In this document: one piece after another, positions 50,897 through 60,811 of the stretch
Numbering within the stretch: the stretch's first letter is position 1
Layout: each line of letters starts with the position of its first letter
Source of the DNA: Maribacter litopenaei
GTDB taxonomy: Bacteria > Bacteroidota > Bacteroidia > Flavobacteriales > Flavobacteriaceae
DNA length: 64,000 nt
NCBI RefSeq assembly: GCF_025244665.1
Contig: NZ_CP104205.1
Location: 3,035,001 to 3,099,000, forward strand
Direction of reading: 5' to 3'
The notes under the pieces: model-generated
The model's input: the letters and a program-made list of their open reading frames with translations, nothing else
Told to the model about the DNA's origin: nothing
Database searches by the model: none
Program-made: the position numbers and the translations under genes

Positions 50897-52621
50897 TCAA
50901 TTCCTTTTACTACTAATGTATTTATTCACTCTTCTTTCCAAAATGGGCAATGTCACCGTACCCTGACCTAATATTACCTCGTGAAACTCACGAATGTTAA
51001 AGTCGGGATCAAGTTCAGTCTCCGCCTTGGTTCTCAACTCCCGTATCTTTAGCTCACCCATCTTATAGGATAAGGCCTGTCCAGGCCATGCAATATATCG
51101 ATCCGTTTCCGTATTGATTTCATGGAGCGAAAGCGCGGTATTGTCCTTCATAAAATCCAATACCTGTTGCTTTGTCCATCCTTTGGCATGAATGCCCGTA
51201 TCCACCACCAAACGGGCTGCACGCCACATTTCATAGGTAAGCTTTCCAAATTTTTCATAAGGTGTTTTGTACATGCCCATTTCATTGCCCAAAAACTCAG
51301 CATACAAGGCCCATCCTTCCCCAAATGCGGAGAGATACATATTCCTTCTAAATTGGGGTATACTATCAGACATTTCTTGGTTAAGACTCCCTTGCAAATG
51401 ATGTCCCGGAACTGCCTCGTGAAGGGTCAAGGATGGCAGCACGTATAAAGGCCTACTGTCCAATTTATAGGTATTCACCAAATAATATCCGGGTTCGGTG
51501 GGACTCCGAGAACCGGAATATCGCCCACCGGTATATTTTGGTGCCAAGGCATCGGGTACTTTTTTGACACCATATGGTTTTCCGGGCAAGGTGGAAAAGT
51601 AGGCCGGTAACTGCGCATCGATTTGCTTTGCAATGTTTCGGGCCTCTTTTAATAACTCCTCTCCATCGGTCACATAAAACTGGGGGTCGGTGCGGAGAAA
51701 CTCCAAAAAGTCGGCAAAACTTCCCTTGAAACGGACGGACTTGATAATCTCTTCCATTTCAGACCGTATCCTAGCAACCTCCTTGAGTCCAATTTGGTGA
51801 ACATCCTCGGCCGTATAGGTATTAGTTGTGGTGTAATAGTTTACCCTATTCTGATAGAGTTCGTCTCCCCCAGGAGTATCGGAAATCCCAAATGAATTTC
51901 GAGTACCTGGCAGGTATTCCGATTCAAAAAAGTCCTTTATTTTTTTGAAGGTTGGAACGACCGATGCTTCTATGGCGACTTTGGCAGCACTAAGTACGGA
52001 ATCTTTTTGCACTTGTGTAAGCGATGAAGGCAAGTCCAAAAAGGGACCGTAAAATGCATTGTCCACAACCTTTTCAGTGATATGCTGATTATAGGTAGAT
52101 TCATACCCCTCAAAAATCACCTTGGGTTGCGAAACTTTTTTTTCTAGAGCCATTCGTAATATTTGGAAATGCTCCTCTGCAAAACGTGGCATATCATTTA
52201 AAACATTTAAATAGTTCTTAGCGCTTTCATAATTGCGAAGGGGTCTTATTCGGTAATTTAGGCTCAGGTGAAAACCTTGATCCGCTTGGATTGGGTTAAG
52301 ATACAGTCCGAAATTATACTCGTCCACCCTATTTTGGATAGTGAATTGTAATAATTCCAAGGAAATCTTTTCCGTTTCGGAAAGATTTTTAGTTTCAACC
52401 GATTCCAGTTTCTTCAACTGTTTAGCAGCGAAATCCGCATCCTTCTTGTAAACTTCGGGAAGGTATCGGCCTAAGGGAAATTCATTTCGATCGTACAATT
52501 GAAACGACTCCACTTCCTCGATAATTTTTTCCAAAGCTTCCTTTTGGGCATGCATGGGACTTGCATATAAAAGTATCCCAAAAACTAAGATCAAAATTCG
52601 CTTATCGATTCGTATTACCAT
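50897..52621 (-). CDS. Secreted DUF885 putative metallopeptidase
   Basis: 574 residues with signal peptide (ILILVFGILLYASPMHAQ). The conserved LTLHEAVPGHHLQGSL and, about 35 residues on, FGEGWALYAEFLG form a His-Glu-His...Glu set consistent with a metal-dependent peptidase. The C-terminal SLHEINTETDRYIAWPGQAL is also family-typical. The substrate is unproven; its position inside a hydroxyproline operon (5 bp from the epimerase, 11 bp from the DapA homologue) suggests release of hydroxyproline from peptides. It differs from the DUF885-like protein at 6548, which lacks these residues. Intact. Confidence 0.8.
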   Translation of the reverse strand: MVIRIDKRILILVFGILLYASPMHAQKEALEKIIEEVESFQLYDRNEFPLGRYLPEVYKKDADFAAKQLKKLESVETKNLSETEKISLELLQFTIQNRVDEYNFGLYLNPIQADQGFHLSLNYRIRPLRNYESAKNYLNVLNDMPRFAEEHFQILRMALEKKVSQPKVIFEGYESTYNQHITEKVVDNAFYGPFLDLPSSLTQVQKDSVLSAAKVAIEASVVPTFKKIKDFFESEYLPGTRNSFGISDTPGGDELYQNRVNYYTTTNTYTAEDVHQIGLKEVARIRSEMEEIIKSVRFKGSFADFLEFLRTDPQFYVTDGEELLKEARNIAKQIDAQLPAYFSTLPGKPYGVKKVPDALAPKYTGGRYSGSRSPTEPGYYLVNTYKLDSRPLYVLPSLTLHEAVPGHHLQGSLNQEMSDSIPQFRRNMYLSAFGEGWALYAEFLGNEMGMYKTPYEKFGKLTYEMWRAARLVVDTGIHAKGWTKQQVLDFMKDNTALSLHEINTETDRYIAWPGQALSYKMGELKIRELRTKAETELDPDFNIREFHEVILGQGTVTLPILERRVNKYISSKRN

Positions 52622-52632
52622 CGTCTTTATAT

Positions 52633-53562
52633 TTACGCCATTGCTTCTTCCAAGTGCAAATAATCCGGCAATTGGGGTCTGTTCGCCATCCCGATTTCGA
52701 TAATTTTCAGTACTCTTTCGCGCTCCGCGCCTTGTAAAGGAAGTCTTGGCGCCCTAACATTTTCGGTACCGATGCCGGTTGCAACCTCGGCCAATTTAAT
52801 GTTTTGCACCAATTGTGGATTAATGTCCAATTCCAATAGTGGCAGAAACCACCTATAGATTTCCAAGGCCTCTTTGATCCTTCCGGCCTTCGCCAGTTTA
52901 TATATGGCAACCGTTTCAGCAGGGAAGGCGCATACCGGACCTGCGACCCAGCCTTCCGCTCCCATCAGCAAGCTTTCAAGACCTAAGGTATCTACACCGG
53001 TCAGCACTTTAAGTCGGTCTCCAAATCGATTCTTTATACGGGTGACGTTGGAAATGTCCCGGGTACTTTCTTTAACAGCTGTTATATTTTTTTCCTCCAA
53101 CAAGGTTTCGAACATATCCAAAGTGACCATAATTCCATAATCAATCGGATTATTATAAATCATTATGGGCAAATCCGTGCTTCTTGCCACCTCCTGAAAA
53201 TAGGTTACCGTCTCAAAATCATTGGCCTTATATCGCATTGGGGGCAACATCATAAGACCCATTGCACCGTTCTTCTCGGCAGCCTTTACGGCATCCTTGG
53301 CTCCTTGGGTAGTCTGTTCCGCAATGTTCAAAATAACCGGAACTTTTCCATTCACGATTTCAACAGTCTTTTTCAACAAGGTCTCCTTTTCAGAACCTGT
53401 CAGTGTACTTGCCTCACCTAAGGTACCTCCCAATATTATTCCATTGACTCCTGCAGCCACTTGTGCCTCAATATTGACCTGAAACATTTTCAAATCTAAA
53501 GATCCGTCATTTGTAAATTTTGTTGTAACCGCGGGCATAACCCCGCTCCATGAAAGTGCCAT
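52633..53562 (-). CDS. DapA-family lyase, likely pyrroline-4-hydroxy-2-carboxylate deaminase
   Basis: 309 residues with the DHDPS/NAL TIM barrel: GTLGEASTLTGSEKETLL, the catalytic Tyr in PIMIYNNPIDYG and the Schiff-base Lys in ITAVKESTRDI. Among DapA paralogues, the ones next to hydroxyproline epimerase and a DadA-like enzyme deaminate pyrroline-4-hydroxy-2-carboxylate to 2-oxoglutarate semialdehyde. The final semialdehyde dehydrogenase is not in this window. First gene of the operon, divergent from an AraC regulator. Intact. Confidence 0.85.
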   Translation of the reverse strand: MALSWSGVMPAVTTKFTNDGSLDLKMFQVNIEAQVAAGVNGIILGGTLGEASTLTGSEKETLLKKTVEIVNGKVPVILNIAEQTTQGAKDAVKAAEKNGAMGLMMLPPMRYKANDFETVTYFQEVARSTDLPIMIYNNPIDYGIMVTLDMFETLLEEKNITAVKESTRDISNVTRIKNRFGDRLKVLTGVDTLGLESLLMGAEGWVAGPVCAFPAETVAIYKLAKAGRIKEALEIYRWFLPLLELDINPQLVQNIKLAEVATGIGTENVRAPRLPLQGAERERVLKIIEIGMANRPQLPDYLHLEEAMA

Positions 53563-53702
53563 ATCTAGATAATTTTGTTTGCTTAAAATTACGTAGCAAT
53601 AACATGAAGCCCTAATTGGATTTTATCCTATTTAAATACTATATTACCCTTATTGTTGGTTGAAGTTTCCATTTTGTGAATAATTTGAACTAATTTAATA
53701 GT

Positions 53703-54548
53703 ATGAAGGTATTACCGTTTATTATTCCCAAATCTCCGTCCGAAAATTTGGTGTTTCAAATCGACGAGGAAATACGATTTTATGATAAGCTTCACCAACA
53801 TGAGGAAATACAGATAAGCTATATAGAACGGGGTGCAGGTAAACTTGTATTAATGGATGGTATCCACCAGTATCATTCCCACGACCTATTTGTTATCGGG
53901 AGTAATCTACCTCATCTGTTCAAAAGCGAGGACATTGGTCACATCAATTCCAAAATGTACACCTTGTTTTTCACAAAGGAATCCTTTGGTGAAAATTTCT
54001 TCCATTTATTGGAATTAAAACCAGTAAGCGGATTCTTTGATAAGGCTCAAAACGGATTTAAAGTCCTAGAAAATCAGGACCAACTTGGGTTTTATATTAA
54101 GGACATGGAAAATAGCAATAGGTTCGAACGCTTTTTAGGTTTGTTGAATCTACTTAACAAGTTATGTGAAATTCCTTCTGAAAACCTCTCTGTTCTAGCT
54201 CCCAATAAGGTTCGCAGTTTGGACGAGGGTGAAAGACTACAACGTATCTTTGACTTGGTCATTAAAAATTTTCAGAGGCCTATACCCTTGGAGGAAGTGG
54301 CTTCTTTAAGCTACATGACCAAGAACTCTTTTTGTAGGTTCTTTAAAAAACATACCAACAAAAGTTTTATGGATTTCCTGATCGAATACAGGATAGCACA
54401 TGCCTGCCAACAGCTATTGCAATCGAATACCATTTCCGTAGCGGAAGTTGCAGAGGCATGTGGTTTTCATTCACAATCAAACTTCAACAAGAAATTCAAG
54501 GCAATAAAGGGAGTCTCCCCCACTGCCTTTAAAAAGAGCATGGAGTAG
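53703..54548 (+). CDS. AraC-family regulator of the hydroxyproline operon (inferred)
   Basis: 281 residues. An N-terminal cupin sensor (FYDKLHQHEEIQISYIERG with the HxHxE pattern; HSHDLFVIGSNLPHLF) precedes an AraC HTH (PLEEVASLSYMTKNSFCRFF, SVAEVAEACGFHSQSNFNKK, GVSPTAFKKS). It is transcribed divergently from the DapA-type gene across a 140-bp region, the usual arrangement for a pathway-specific activator. I see no obvious direct repeat in that gap. Intact. Confidence 0.88.
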   Translation: MKVLPFIIPKSPSENLVFQIDEEIRFYDKLHQHEEIQISYIERGAGKLVLMDGIHQYHSHDLFVIGSNLPHLFKSEDIGHINSKMYTLFFTKESFGENFFHLLELKPVSGFFDKAQNGFKVLENQDQLGFYIKDMENSNRFERFLGLLNLLNKLCEIPSENLSVLAPNKVRSLDEGERLQRIFDLVIKNFQRPIPLEEVASLSYMTKNSFCRFFKKHTNKSFMDFLIEYRIAHACQQLLQSNTISVAEVAEACGFHSQSNFNKKFKAIKGVSPTAFKKSME

Positions 54549-54569
54549 ATATTTCCATTAGTCGACATT

Positions 54570-54601
54570 ATTACTATAAATTTTGCGTAAATTATAGTAA
54601 T
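54570..54601. repeat. 10-bp inverted repeat before the GIN-domain gene
   Basis: ATTACTATAA (54570-54579) and TTATAGTAAT (54592-54601) are exact reverse complements with a 12-base centre. It lies 38 bp before the ATG at 54640 and 21 bp after the AraC stop. There is no T-tract, so an operator is more likely than a terminator. Confidence 0.45.
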
Positions 54602-54639
54602 TTCCCCCTCGTTAACAATCACTTAAAGAATACATTGGC

Positions 54640-55320
54640 ATGAAAATTTGGTATACCTCAGCTTCACTTTTATTATTTGGATTTTTAAGTTTTGGACAAA
54701 AGGCCAATACCAAAACCTTTGAAAAATTTACGGAACTTAAAGTCTATGACCGCATTGTAGTTTCTTTGGTAAAGAGCAATGAAAACAAATTGGTCATCAC
54801 TGGAGATGACCGTGACGAAGTGGAAATTTCCAATAAAAATGGACTTCTAAAGATTAAAATGGAGTTTGGCAATTTTATGGATGGTGACGAGGCCAAAGGA
54901 ACACTCTATTACACGGAAGATCTAACGCTTTTGGATGTGAACGAAAATGCAAAAATTGTTTCTGAAGAAACCTTTAAGGGCGATAAAGTAGAAATAAAAG
55001 GTCAAGAAGGAGGCGTCATAGATCTAAAAGTTGCCTTGGAAGATGTATATGTCCGTTCCGTATCCGGTAGCGAGATAACATTGACCGGAACCAGTAAAAA
55101 ACAAGATATATCGGTCAACACTGGTGGAAAAGCCTATTGCAAGGATTTAAGCACTAATGAAACAACCGTCACAGTAATGGCCGGTGGGAGGGCAGACGTT
55201 AAGGCATCCGATGAAGTAATTGCCAAAGTAAAGGCTGGCGGATCCATCTATATCTACGGAAATCCCAAAAATATTAAAAAGGACAAAGTGTTTGGAGGTA
55301 AGATTGAAGAAATGGATTAG
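54640..55320 (+). CDS. Secreted head-GIN-domain (DUF2807) protein
   Basis: 226 residues with signal peptide (IWYTSASLLLFGFLSFGQ). The beta-helical repeat pattern of the GIN/DUF2807 family is clear: VSLVKSNENKLVITGDD, LLKIKMEFGN, LTLLDVNENAKIVSEETF and a run of alternating short strands ending in VKAGGSIYIYGNPK. These proteins are periplasmic or surface-exposed and of unknown function. It ends exactly where the convergent CPXCG gene begins. Intact. Confidence 0.85.
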   Translation: MKIWYTSASLLLFGFLSFGQKANTKTFEKFTELKVYDRIVVSLVKSNENKLVITGDDRDEVEISNKNGLLKIKMEFGNFMDGDEAKGTLYYTEDLTLLDVNENAKIVSEETFKGDKVEIKGQEGGVIDLKVALEDVYVRSVSGSEITLTGTSKKQDISVNTGGKAYCKDLSTNETTVTVMAGGRADVKASDEVIAKVKAGGSIYIYGNPKNIKKDKVFGGKIEEMD

Positions 55321-55503
55321 TTATTGACCAATTTCCCTAGCTTCGAAACCAACCAACTCACTATTTTGAAATTCCGGGGTTACTTCAATGGGATTACAAC
55401 ATACCTCGCAATCCTCTATATACGTTTGGCGAACAATCGAAGGATCCATGAGCATTGACACCTCTTCCCAGCAATAAGGACATTGAAAAAAGTGTTCGTA
55501 CAT
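55321..55503 (-). CDS. CPXCG-type cysteine-rich small protein
   Basis: 60 residues. Two Cys pairs, CPYCWEEV near the start and CEVCCNPIEV in the middle, form a zinc-ribbon-like site typical of the CPXCG family. No known function. Its stop touches the stop of the GIN-domain gene, and its start lies 12 bp from the end of the next minus-strand gene. Confidence 0.88.
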   Translation of the reverse strand: MYEHFFQCPYCWEEVSMLMDPSIVRQTYIEDCEVCCNPIEVTPEFQNSELVGFEAREIGQ

Positions 55504-55515
55504 GATGCTGCAAGA

Positions 55516-56187
55516 TTAATTTCCCTTGAGTCTTTTTGTCAACTCCTCCAAGGTCATTCTCTGCACTAAGTTTTCAGCATTAGAAGTGAATATAACCTCA
55601 TTACCTAGTTTCAGCTCCAATTCATCCTCTTCCCTGTCCAAGAACAAGTCCGAAGCCTTGGCCTTAATCTCCTCCAATTTAATGTCAAAGCGTTTTTTTA
55701 AAGTAATATCCTCACCAGTTCGGGCCAATTCAAAACCCGTATAGTCAAATAAACGTTTTAATCCACTAAAAAAACGGATTCCCACGAAAATTAAACCCGC
55801 CATGGCAAATTTTACGGCAAGGGTAAATACATCTACTTCATCTCCATTAATAAATGTCATTACCAAGTTTACCACCCCATTTACGCCCACAAAGAATATA
55901 ACCAAACCTAAAATAAAGGCGAATACATCCGTTAAAGTGGCATTCATGGTTCTAGTAATCAAAAACTTATTATCCGTGGTCTCCGCCTTGAAACCAAAAT
56001 CCTTCAAATATTCAAAGTTTTTGATGCGGGATATTTTATCCTTGATAGCGGCATCCAATTCTGAAGTATCGGCAATGATACCTCTCTCCTTAATCTCCTC
56101 CTTTAAAATAAGTTGGGACTCAAATGTTAATTGAGAATTTTGATCCAACACCTCCAAAAGTTCCTTGTCCGTTTTATCCTTGTACAT
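55516..56187 (-). CDS. Two-helix membrane protein of unknown function
   Basis: 223 residues. The N-terminal 85 residues are charged and helical (KTDKELLEVLDQNSQLTFES). Two membrane helices follow (DVFAFILGLVIFFVGVNGVV; FTLAVKFAMAGLIFVGIRFF). The C-terminal part is charged, cytoplasmic and probably beta/alpha. I do not recognise the family. It lies 32 bp from the start-proximal side of the TolC gene end on the same strand, so it could be transcribed with the efflux operon. Intact. Confidence 0.65.
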   Translation of the reverse strand: MYKDKTDKELLEVLDQNSQLTFESQLILKEEIKERGIIADTSELDAAIKDKISRIKNFEYLKDFGFKAETTDNKFLITRTMNATLTDVFAFILGLVIFFVGVNGVVNLVMTFINGDEVDVFTLAVKFAMAGLIFVGIRFFSGLKRLFDYTGFELARTGEDITLKKRFDIKLEEIKAKASDLFLDREEDELELKLGNEVIFTSNAENLVQRMTLEELTKRLKGN

Positions 56188-56219
56188 GGTACTATACTTT
56201 ATAAATTGGCCTGTGCCTG

Positions 56220-57536
56220 TTATAATTCAACATTCATTAATTGCCCTGTTAGCTGAAGTAATTGTAGTTCCGCTAACTTGGCATCGTACTTTGCTAAATT
56301 CTTGTTGGTTTGGGCATTTAATAAATTGATTTGTGCTTGCCGCAATTCAACCGACGCAATTTGCCCTAATTTATACTGCTCATTGGATCGTTCAAAATTA
56401 TTTTTAGCCGTAACAACATTCTGTTCTTGCAACTTTAATATTTCCAATCTGTTTCCATAGGTTTCCCTTGCGTTTTCAATATCACGACGTACCTCTAGCC
56501 TAGTTTGTTCCTGGGTAATTTCTTGATTATCCAACAACAATCGAGCATTTTTGATTTGGGTAATATTGCCTCCTCCATTAAACAAGTTCCAAGTCAAGTT
56601 AACACCTGCTGAAATACCTGTAGATACGCTGGAAGCCAAGAAGTTAGTCGCTGGAAAGTTACCTTCATTCCAACCATAGGATCCTGTCAGCCCGATAGTA
56701 GGTAAAAAAACAGACGTACTCGATTTAAGTGTGAGATCATTGATTCTAATGTTCCTTTCCATTTGTTGGATACGAACATTGTTTTCAATCCCTCTATTTA
56801 AAAACTCTTCCAACCTAATAGGGTCTGTAAACGAAACAACGGTATCTACTTCAAAAGAGGTAACAAGTTCTCGATTCAAAAGTAAGTTTAAGTCCCGTTT
56901 TGTATTTCTGAGTGATTGCCTTTCATTCATAAGATTTATACTATCGTTAACCAAGTCCACTTCAGCATTCAAAACGTCCAATTTATTGGTTCTCCCAAAT
57001 TCAAAACTATATTCGGCACGCTGCAGACGATTTTTAGTATTTGAAAAAGTTTCTTCTAGCACGTTTATATTCTCCGTTAATCTTGCTACCTCGAAATAGA
57101 CCGTGAACATTTGAATCATAGTGGTCTCAATAGTTTCCCTCGCCTGTAATTCACTAAGATTGTACTCTTCCTTAAGTCTTTTGAAATCATAAAATCTACC
57201 AAGACCATCAAATAGAGTGTAGTTGAGCCCTAGTGAGGCATTGTAACGTGTAGACTCGGCACCATCAATAGCTCTAACAGAACCATCCTGAAAAGTAGCT
57301 TCTTGATTATTCTTGTCATAAGACCCTCCAGCAGTTCCTGTAAGCGTAGGGAGATAACCCGAGTTTAGGATACTCTTATTGTTTTCTGCAATCTCCATAT
57401 TATTGGTTGCTATGATGATTCCAAAATTATTTTCCAAAGCTTTAGCAATCGCTTCTTCTTTGGATAGTAAATTTTCTTGTGCAACAGCTAAAAAGGAAGA
57501 CAGTACTAAGAAAATTGTTAAGCTGAATTTTGTCAT
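56220..57536 (-). CDS. TolC-family outer-membrane efflux protein
   Basis: 438 residues with signal peptide (SLTIFLVLSSFLAVAQ). Two OEP repeats rich in Asn, Gln and Glu coiled-coil heptads are visible (e.g. LQRAEYSFEFGRTNKLDVL, NFERSNEQYKLGQIASVELR), with strands such as LNYTLFDGLGRF and VNLTWNLFNGGG for the barrel. It forms the exit duct for the RND pump; its start codon overlaps the pump gene stop (ATGA-like junction at 57536). Intact. Confidence 0.92.
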   Translation of the reverse strand: MTKFSLTIFLVLSSFLAVAQENLLSKEEAIAKALENNFGIIIATNNMEIAENNKSILNSGYLPTLTGTAGGSYDKNNQEATFQDGSVRAIDGAESTRYNASLGLNYTLFDGLGRFYDFKRLKEEYNLSELQARETIETTMIQMFTVYFEVARLTENINVLEETFSNTKNRLQRAEYSFEFGRTNKLDVLNAEVDLVNDSINLMNERQSLRNTKRDLNLLLNRELVTSFEVDTVVSFTDPIRLEEFLNRGIENNVRIQQMERNIRINDLTLKSSTSVFLPTIGLTGSYGWNEGNFPATNFLASSVSTGISAGVNLTWNLFNGGGNITQIKNARLLLDNQEITQEQTRLEVRRDIENARETYGNRLEILKLQEQNVVTAKNNFERSNEQYKLGQIASVELRQAQINLLNAQTNKNLAKYDAKLAELQLLQLTGQLMNVEL

Positions 57537-60500
57537 TATAAGGTTTCTTCTAATTCTTTATGATGTGGTTTTTCCTCCAGTATATTTCCATTATGGTCAT
57601 GATTACCCAGTCCCTCAAGATGTTCCTTTTCCCTTTGCTCGAGGATAGCTCTTTCTACCTCTTCCTTGGTAATCTTATGTCCGGATGACAACATTCTATT
57701 TTTAGATTTTAGATTATTACCAAAGGACAAAAATAATGGTAACATTAGAAGTGTAAGTATTGTTGCTATGGCAATACCGTAGGCAATTGAAATAGCCATA
57801 GGCTTCAAAAACTGGGCTTGCCTACTTGCTTCTGCCATTAACGGGGCCAAACCAGCAATGGTGGTTACGGAAGTTAGAAAAATAGCCCTAAATCTAGACC
57901 TACCTGCCTCATAAATGGCCGCATCAAAGGTCATTCCCTCACGTAGGTTGCCATTGAATTTTCCAATAAGCACGAGTCCATCATTAACCATAATTCCTAT
58001 CAACGCAATAATACCCAAGACAGAAAGAACGTTAATGGGGAAATCATGAATCCAATGCCCCCATGCGACAGCGGTAAAGCTAAAGGGAACCAATAATAAT
58101 AGCATTAAGGGTTGACTGAAACTCCTAAAGGTAAAGGCAATCGTGATATAAATGAGCAGTAATACTGATAAGCCCACAACTTTTAGAGAGCCCGTTAGTT
58201 TGCCCAATTCCCTATTTTGTCCTTCATATGAGGCCGCTACTGTGGGATATTTGGACGTAATTTCAGGCATGATAACATTTTGGATTTCGGCCATGACTTC
58301 TGTTGGACTATCCTTGATATCCTTCATATCGGCAGAAACCTGAATTTCCCTTCTACCCTCCAACCTATTTATGGCTACGTCCCCTCTCTCGATAGAGTAC
58401 TCAGCAATTTCATTTAAAGGCACACGATCTCCTGTTGGCGTAACAATTCGCATTTCATCCAAGTTGGTAATAGACGACCTATCTTCTCTATCATATCTTA
58501 CCCATACCCTAATCTCATCTTGTGACCTTTGAAAACGCTGCGCCTGCACTCCAAAGAATCCAGCCCTGACTTGGTTCATGACCGTTCTCAAATCCAATCC
58601 CAATAAATAGGCATTTTCCTTTAATTGTAACCTGATTTCCTTTATACCGGCCGGATCATTATCAGAAATATCCTTTAGTCGGGTATTGTTCTGTAATATG
58701 CCTTTCAATTCATTTTTGGCCGCCTTGAGTTCCTCAATATTGTTCCCCAATAAAGAAACAGAAACCGGGGAACCACCAAAATTCCCCCCTGAACCATAAA
58801 TCAGGCTTTCTACACCAATAACAGGCCCCACCAATTCTTCAATTCTTCGGGTTACAATGTCTGCCACCACCTCATCTGGACGTTCCTCACCTGGTAAAAG
58901 GTTTATATTCAACTGAGCCGTTGACGATCCTGGATCAATTCTTCGAATCATATTTTCGAACATCATTTTGTCCGAATTCGGCAAGTATTTATCCGTTAGT
59001 TCCTGATTTACTATTTCTGCCTTTTCTTCAATAAGGCTGATAATGGAATCCGTAATCTTTTCATTGGTACCGTTCGGCATTTGCAATTCTATATTCACCC
59101 TATCACTTGCGATTCTCGGAAAGAAAGCGGTTCTGATGATACCACCTCCAAGAGCACCGAATGTCAAAACCAATGCCATGGCAAAAAAGCTAAATGTGAG
59201 CATTTTATATTTCATGGCAAATCGTAAAGATGGGCTGTACAATTTGTCCCTCATCCACATCATCAATCGATCTCCAAAATCATTGATAACCCTAAGTTTT
59301 GCAAAAGCACTGGCCATGCCTTTTTTTGGCTTATTGTCCAAAGGCTGTAACGCCTTTGAATGTGCCAAATGCGCTGGCAAAATAATTAAAGCTTCCACCA
59401 AAGAAACAACCAAAGTCAGTATAACTATTACCGAGACTTCCCCAAAAAATTCACCTATTCTACTATCTAAAAATAAAAAGATGGAGAAGGCTAAAATGGT
59501 CGTTATAATAGCCGAAATAATAGGAGGCAATACTTCCATGGTGCCATCCACAGCGGCCTGTACGGGCGATTTCCCCTTTTCATAATGCTGATAAATGTTT
59601 TCGGCAATAACGATACCATCATCCACCAAAATACCGATAACGATAATCATACCGAACAGGGACAATACATTTATGGTCACATCAAAAAATCCTGCGAACA
59701 CGAACATTCCCAAAAATGCCACTGGCAAACCAAAAGCTACCCGGAAAGCAAGTCTTGTGTTGAGGAAGAGCGACAGGAATATCAATACCAATATCATCCC
59801 CATGATGGCATTCTCTGTCAACAACTGTGTCCTTTGAACTAATGTTTCAGACTGATCTGAAACAATGTCCAACTTTACATTGCTGTATTTTTGATTAAAT
59901 TCCTCTACGTAAGCCTTTACATCGTTTGCGGATTGGATAAGGTCTTCCGTATTGGTACTCGTAATAGAAGTATTTACTGATAAATTCCCGTCAAAATAAG
60001 TCGCGTTAGGGTTTTCGGCAAACCTATCCCTTATATCCGCTACATCCTTCAAACGCACTGTACTACCCGAAGGATCTGCGCGTACAATCAAATTGGAAAG
60101 TTCATCGCCGTAATAAGACCTGTTGTTTGCCCTAATCAAATACTCCTCGGCATCTGTCTTAATATTCCCCCCAGTAACTAAAATGTTGGCGTTTCCAACG
60201 GCTGTAGCAACCTCCTGAAAGGAGATTCCATAGGCTAAAAGACTATTTTCATTTACGGCAATCTCTATTTCCTCCGCTGGAAATCCGGAAATTTCAATTT
60301 GGGAAATACCTGGAATGGCTCGCAGATCATTCTCAATCTGCCTACCTACATTTTTTAAAGTAGCTAAAGGAATATTTTCGCCGCTTATGGCAAAGGAAAT
60401 TGTTTGACGCACCGCTTCCAATTTGGAAACCACAAGTGGTTCCATGCCTGTAGGAAAAGTCGGAACCCTGTCAACGGCATTTTTCACCTCAAGCAACATG

Positions 60501-60811
60501 AAGTCTATATCCCTACCCTTTTCTATTTCAATATTAATACTCCCACTGTTCTCCCTTGAGGTAGAGGTCACACGATCAACACCCTCCAATCCCTTTAAAT
60601 TATCCTCTATCTTAAGTACAATACCTTCCTCAACCTCTTGTGGTGAGGCACCAGGATAGGTAATGGTTACGGATATATTTTTAGAATCGGTTAACGGAAA
60701 GAAGGAGGATTTAAGTGATTTTGCCCCTACTATTCCGAAAAGGGCGAAGGAAATCACTACCACATTGACCGCAACATGGTACCTAATAAAATATTCAATA
60801 ATTTTTCGCAT
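57536..60811 (-). CDS. RND-family efflux pump permease (AcrB-like)
   Basis: 1091 residues with twelve membrane helices and two large periplasmic loops. Recognisable segments are ITVTYPGASPQEVEEGIV after TM1, GMIIVIGILVDDGIVIAENI in the TM4 region with the proton-relay Asp pair, FREFFGEV-like SRIGEFFGEVSVIVIL, and the second half INVLSVLGIIALIGIMVNDGLV. It is of the HAE1/hydrophobe type rather than a metal pump by sequence context, but substrates cannot be told. A short charged C-terminal tail (EEVERAILEQREKEHLEG) is present. Overlaps both neighbours. Intact. Confidence 0.93.
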   Translation of the reverse strand: MRKIIEYFIRYHVAVNVVVISFALFGIVGAKSLKSSFFPLTDSKNISVTITYPGASPQEVEEGIVLKIEDNLKGLEGVDRVTSTSRENSGSINIEIEKGRDIDFMLLEVKNAVDRVPTFPTGMEPLVVSKLEAVRQTISFAISGENIPLATLKNVGRQIENDLRAIPGISQIEISGFPAEEIEIAVNENSLLAYGISFQEVATAVGNANILVTGGNIKTDAEEYLIRANNRSYYGDELSNLIVRADPSGSTVRLKDVADIRDRFAENPNATYFDGNLSVNTSITSTNTEDLIQSANDVKAYVEEFNQKYSNVKLDIVSDQSETLVQRTQLLTENAIMGMILVLIFLSLFLNTRLAFRVAFGLPVAFLGMFVFAGFFDVTINVLSLFGMIIVIGILVDDGIVIAENIYQHYEKGKSPVQAAVDGTMEVLPPIISAIITTILAFSIFLFLDSRIGEFFGEVSVIVILTLVVSLVEALIILPAHLAHSKALQPLDNKPKKGMASAFAKLRVINDFGDRLMMWMRDKLYSPSLRFAMKYKMLTFSFFAMALVLTFGALGGGIIRTAFFPRIASDRVNIELQMPNGTNEKITDSIISLIEEKAEIVNQELTDKYLPNSDKMMFENMIRRIDPGSSTAQLNINLLPGEERPDEVVADIVTRRIEELVGPVIGVESLIYGSGGNFGGSPVSVSLLGNNIEELKAAKNELKGILQNNTRLKDISDNDPAGIKEIRLQLKENAYLLGLDLRTVMNQVRAGFFGVQAQRFQRSQDEIRVWVRYDREDRSSITNLDEMRIVTPTGDRVPLNEIAEYSIERGDVAINRLEGRREIQVSADMKDIKDSPTEVMAEIQNVIMPEITSKYPTVAASYEGQNRELGKLTGSLKVVGLSVLLLIYITIAFTFRSFSQPLMLLLLVPFSFTAVAWGHWIHDFPINVLSVLGIIALIGIMVNDGLVLIGKFNGNLREGMTFDAAIYEAGRSRFRAIFLTSVTTIAGLAPLMAEASRQAQFLKPMAISIAYGIAIATILTLLMLPLFLSFGNNLKSKNRMLSSGHKITKEEVERAILEQREKEHLEGLGNHDHNGNILEEKPHHKELEETL

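Noticed and set aside
59043..59585. 180-codon open frame opposite the RND permease gene
   Set aside because: It lies entirely within a well-conserved pump gene; its composition reflects the antisense of membrane helices.
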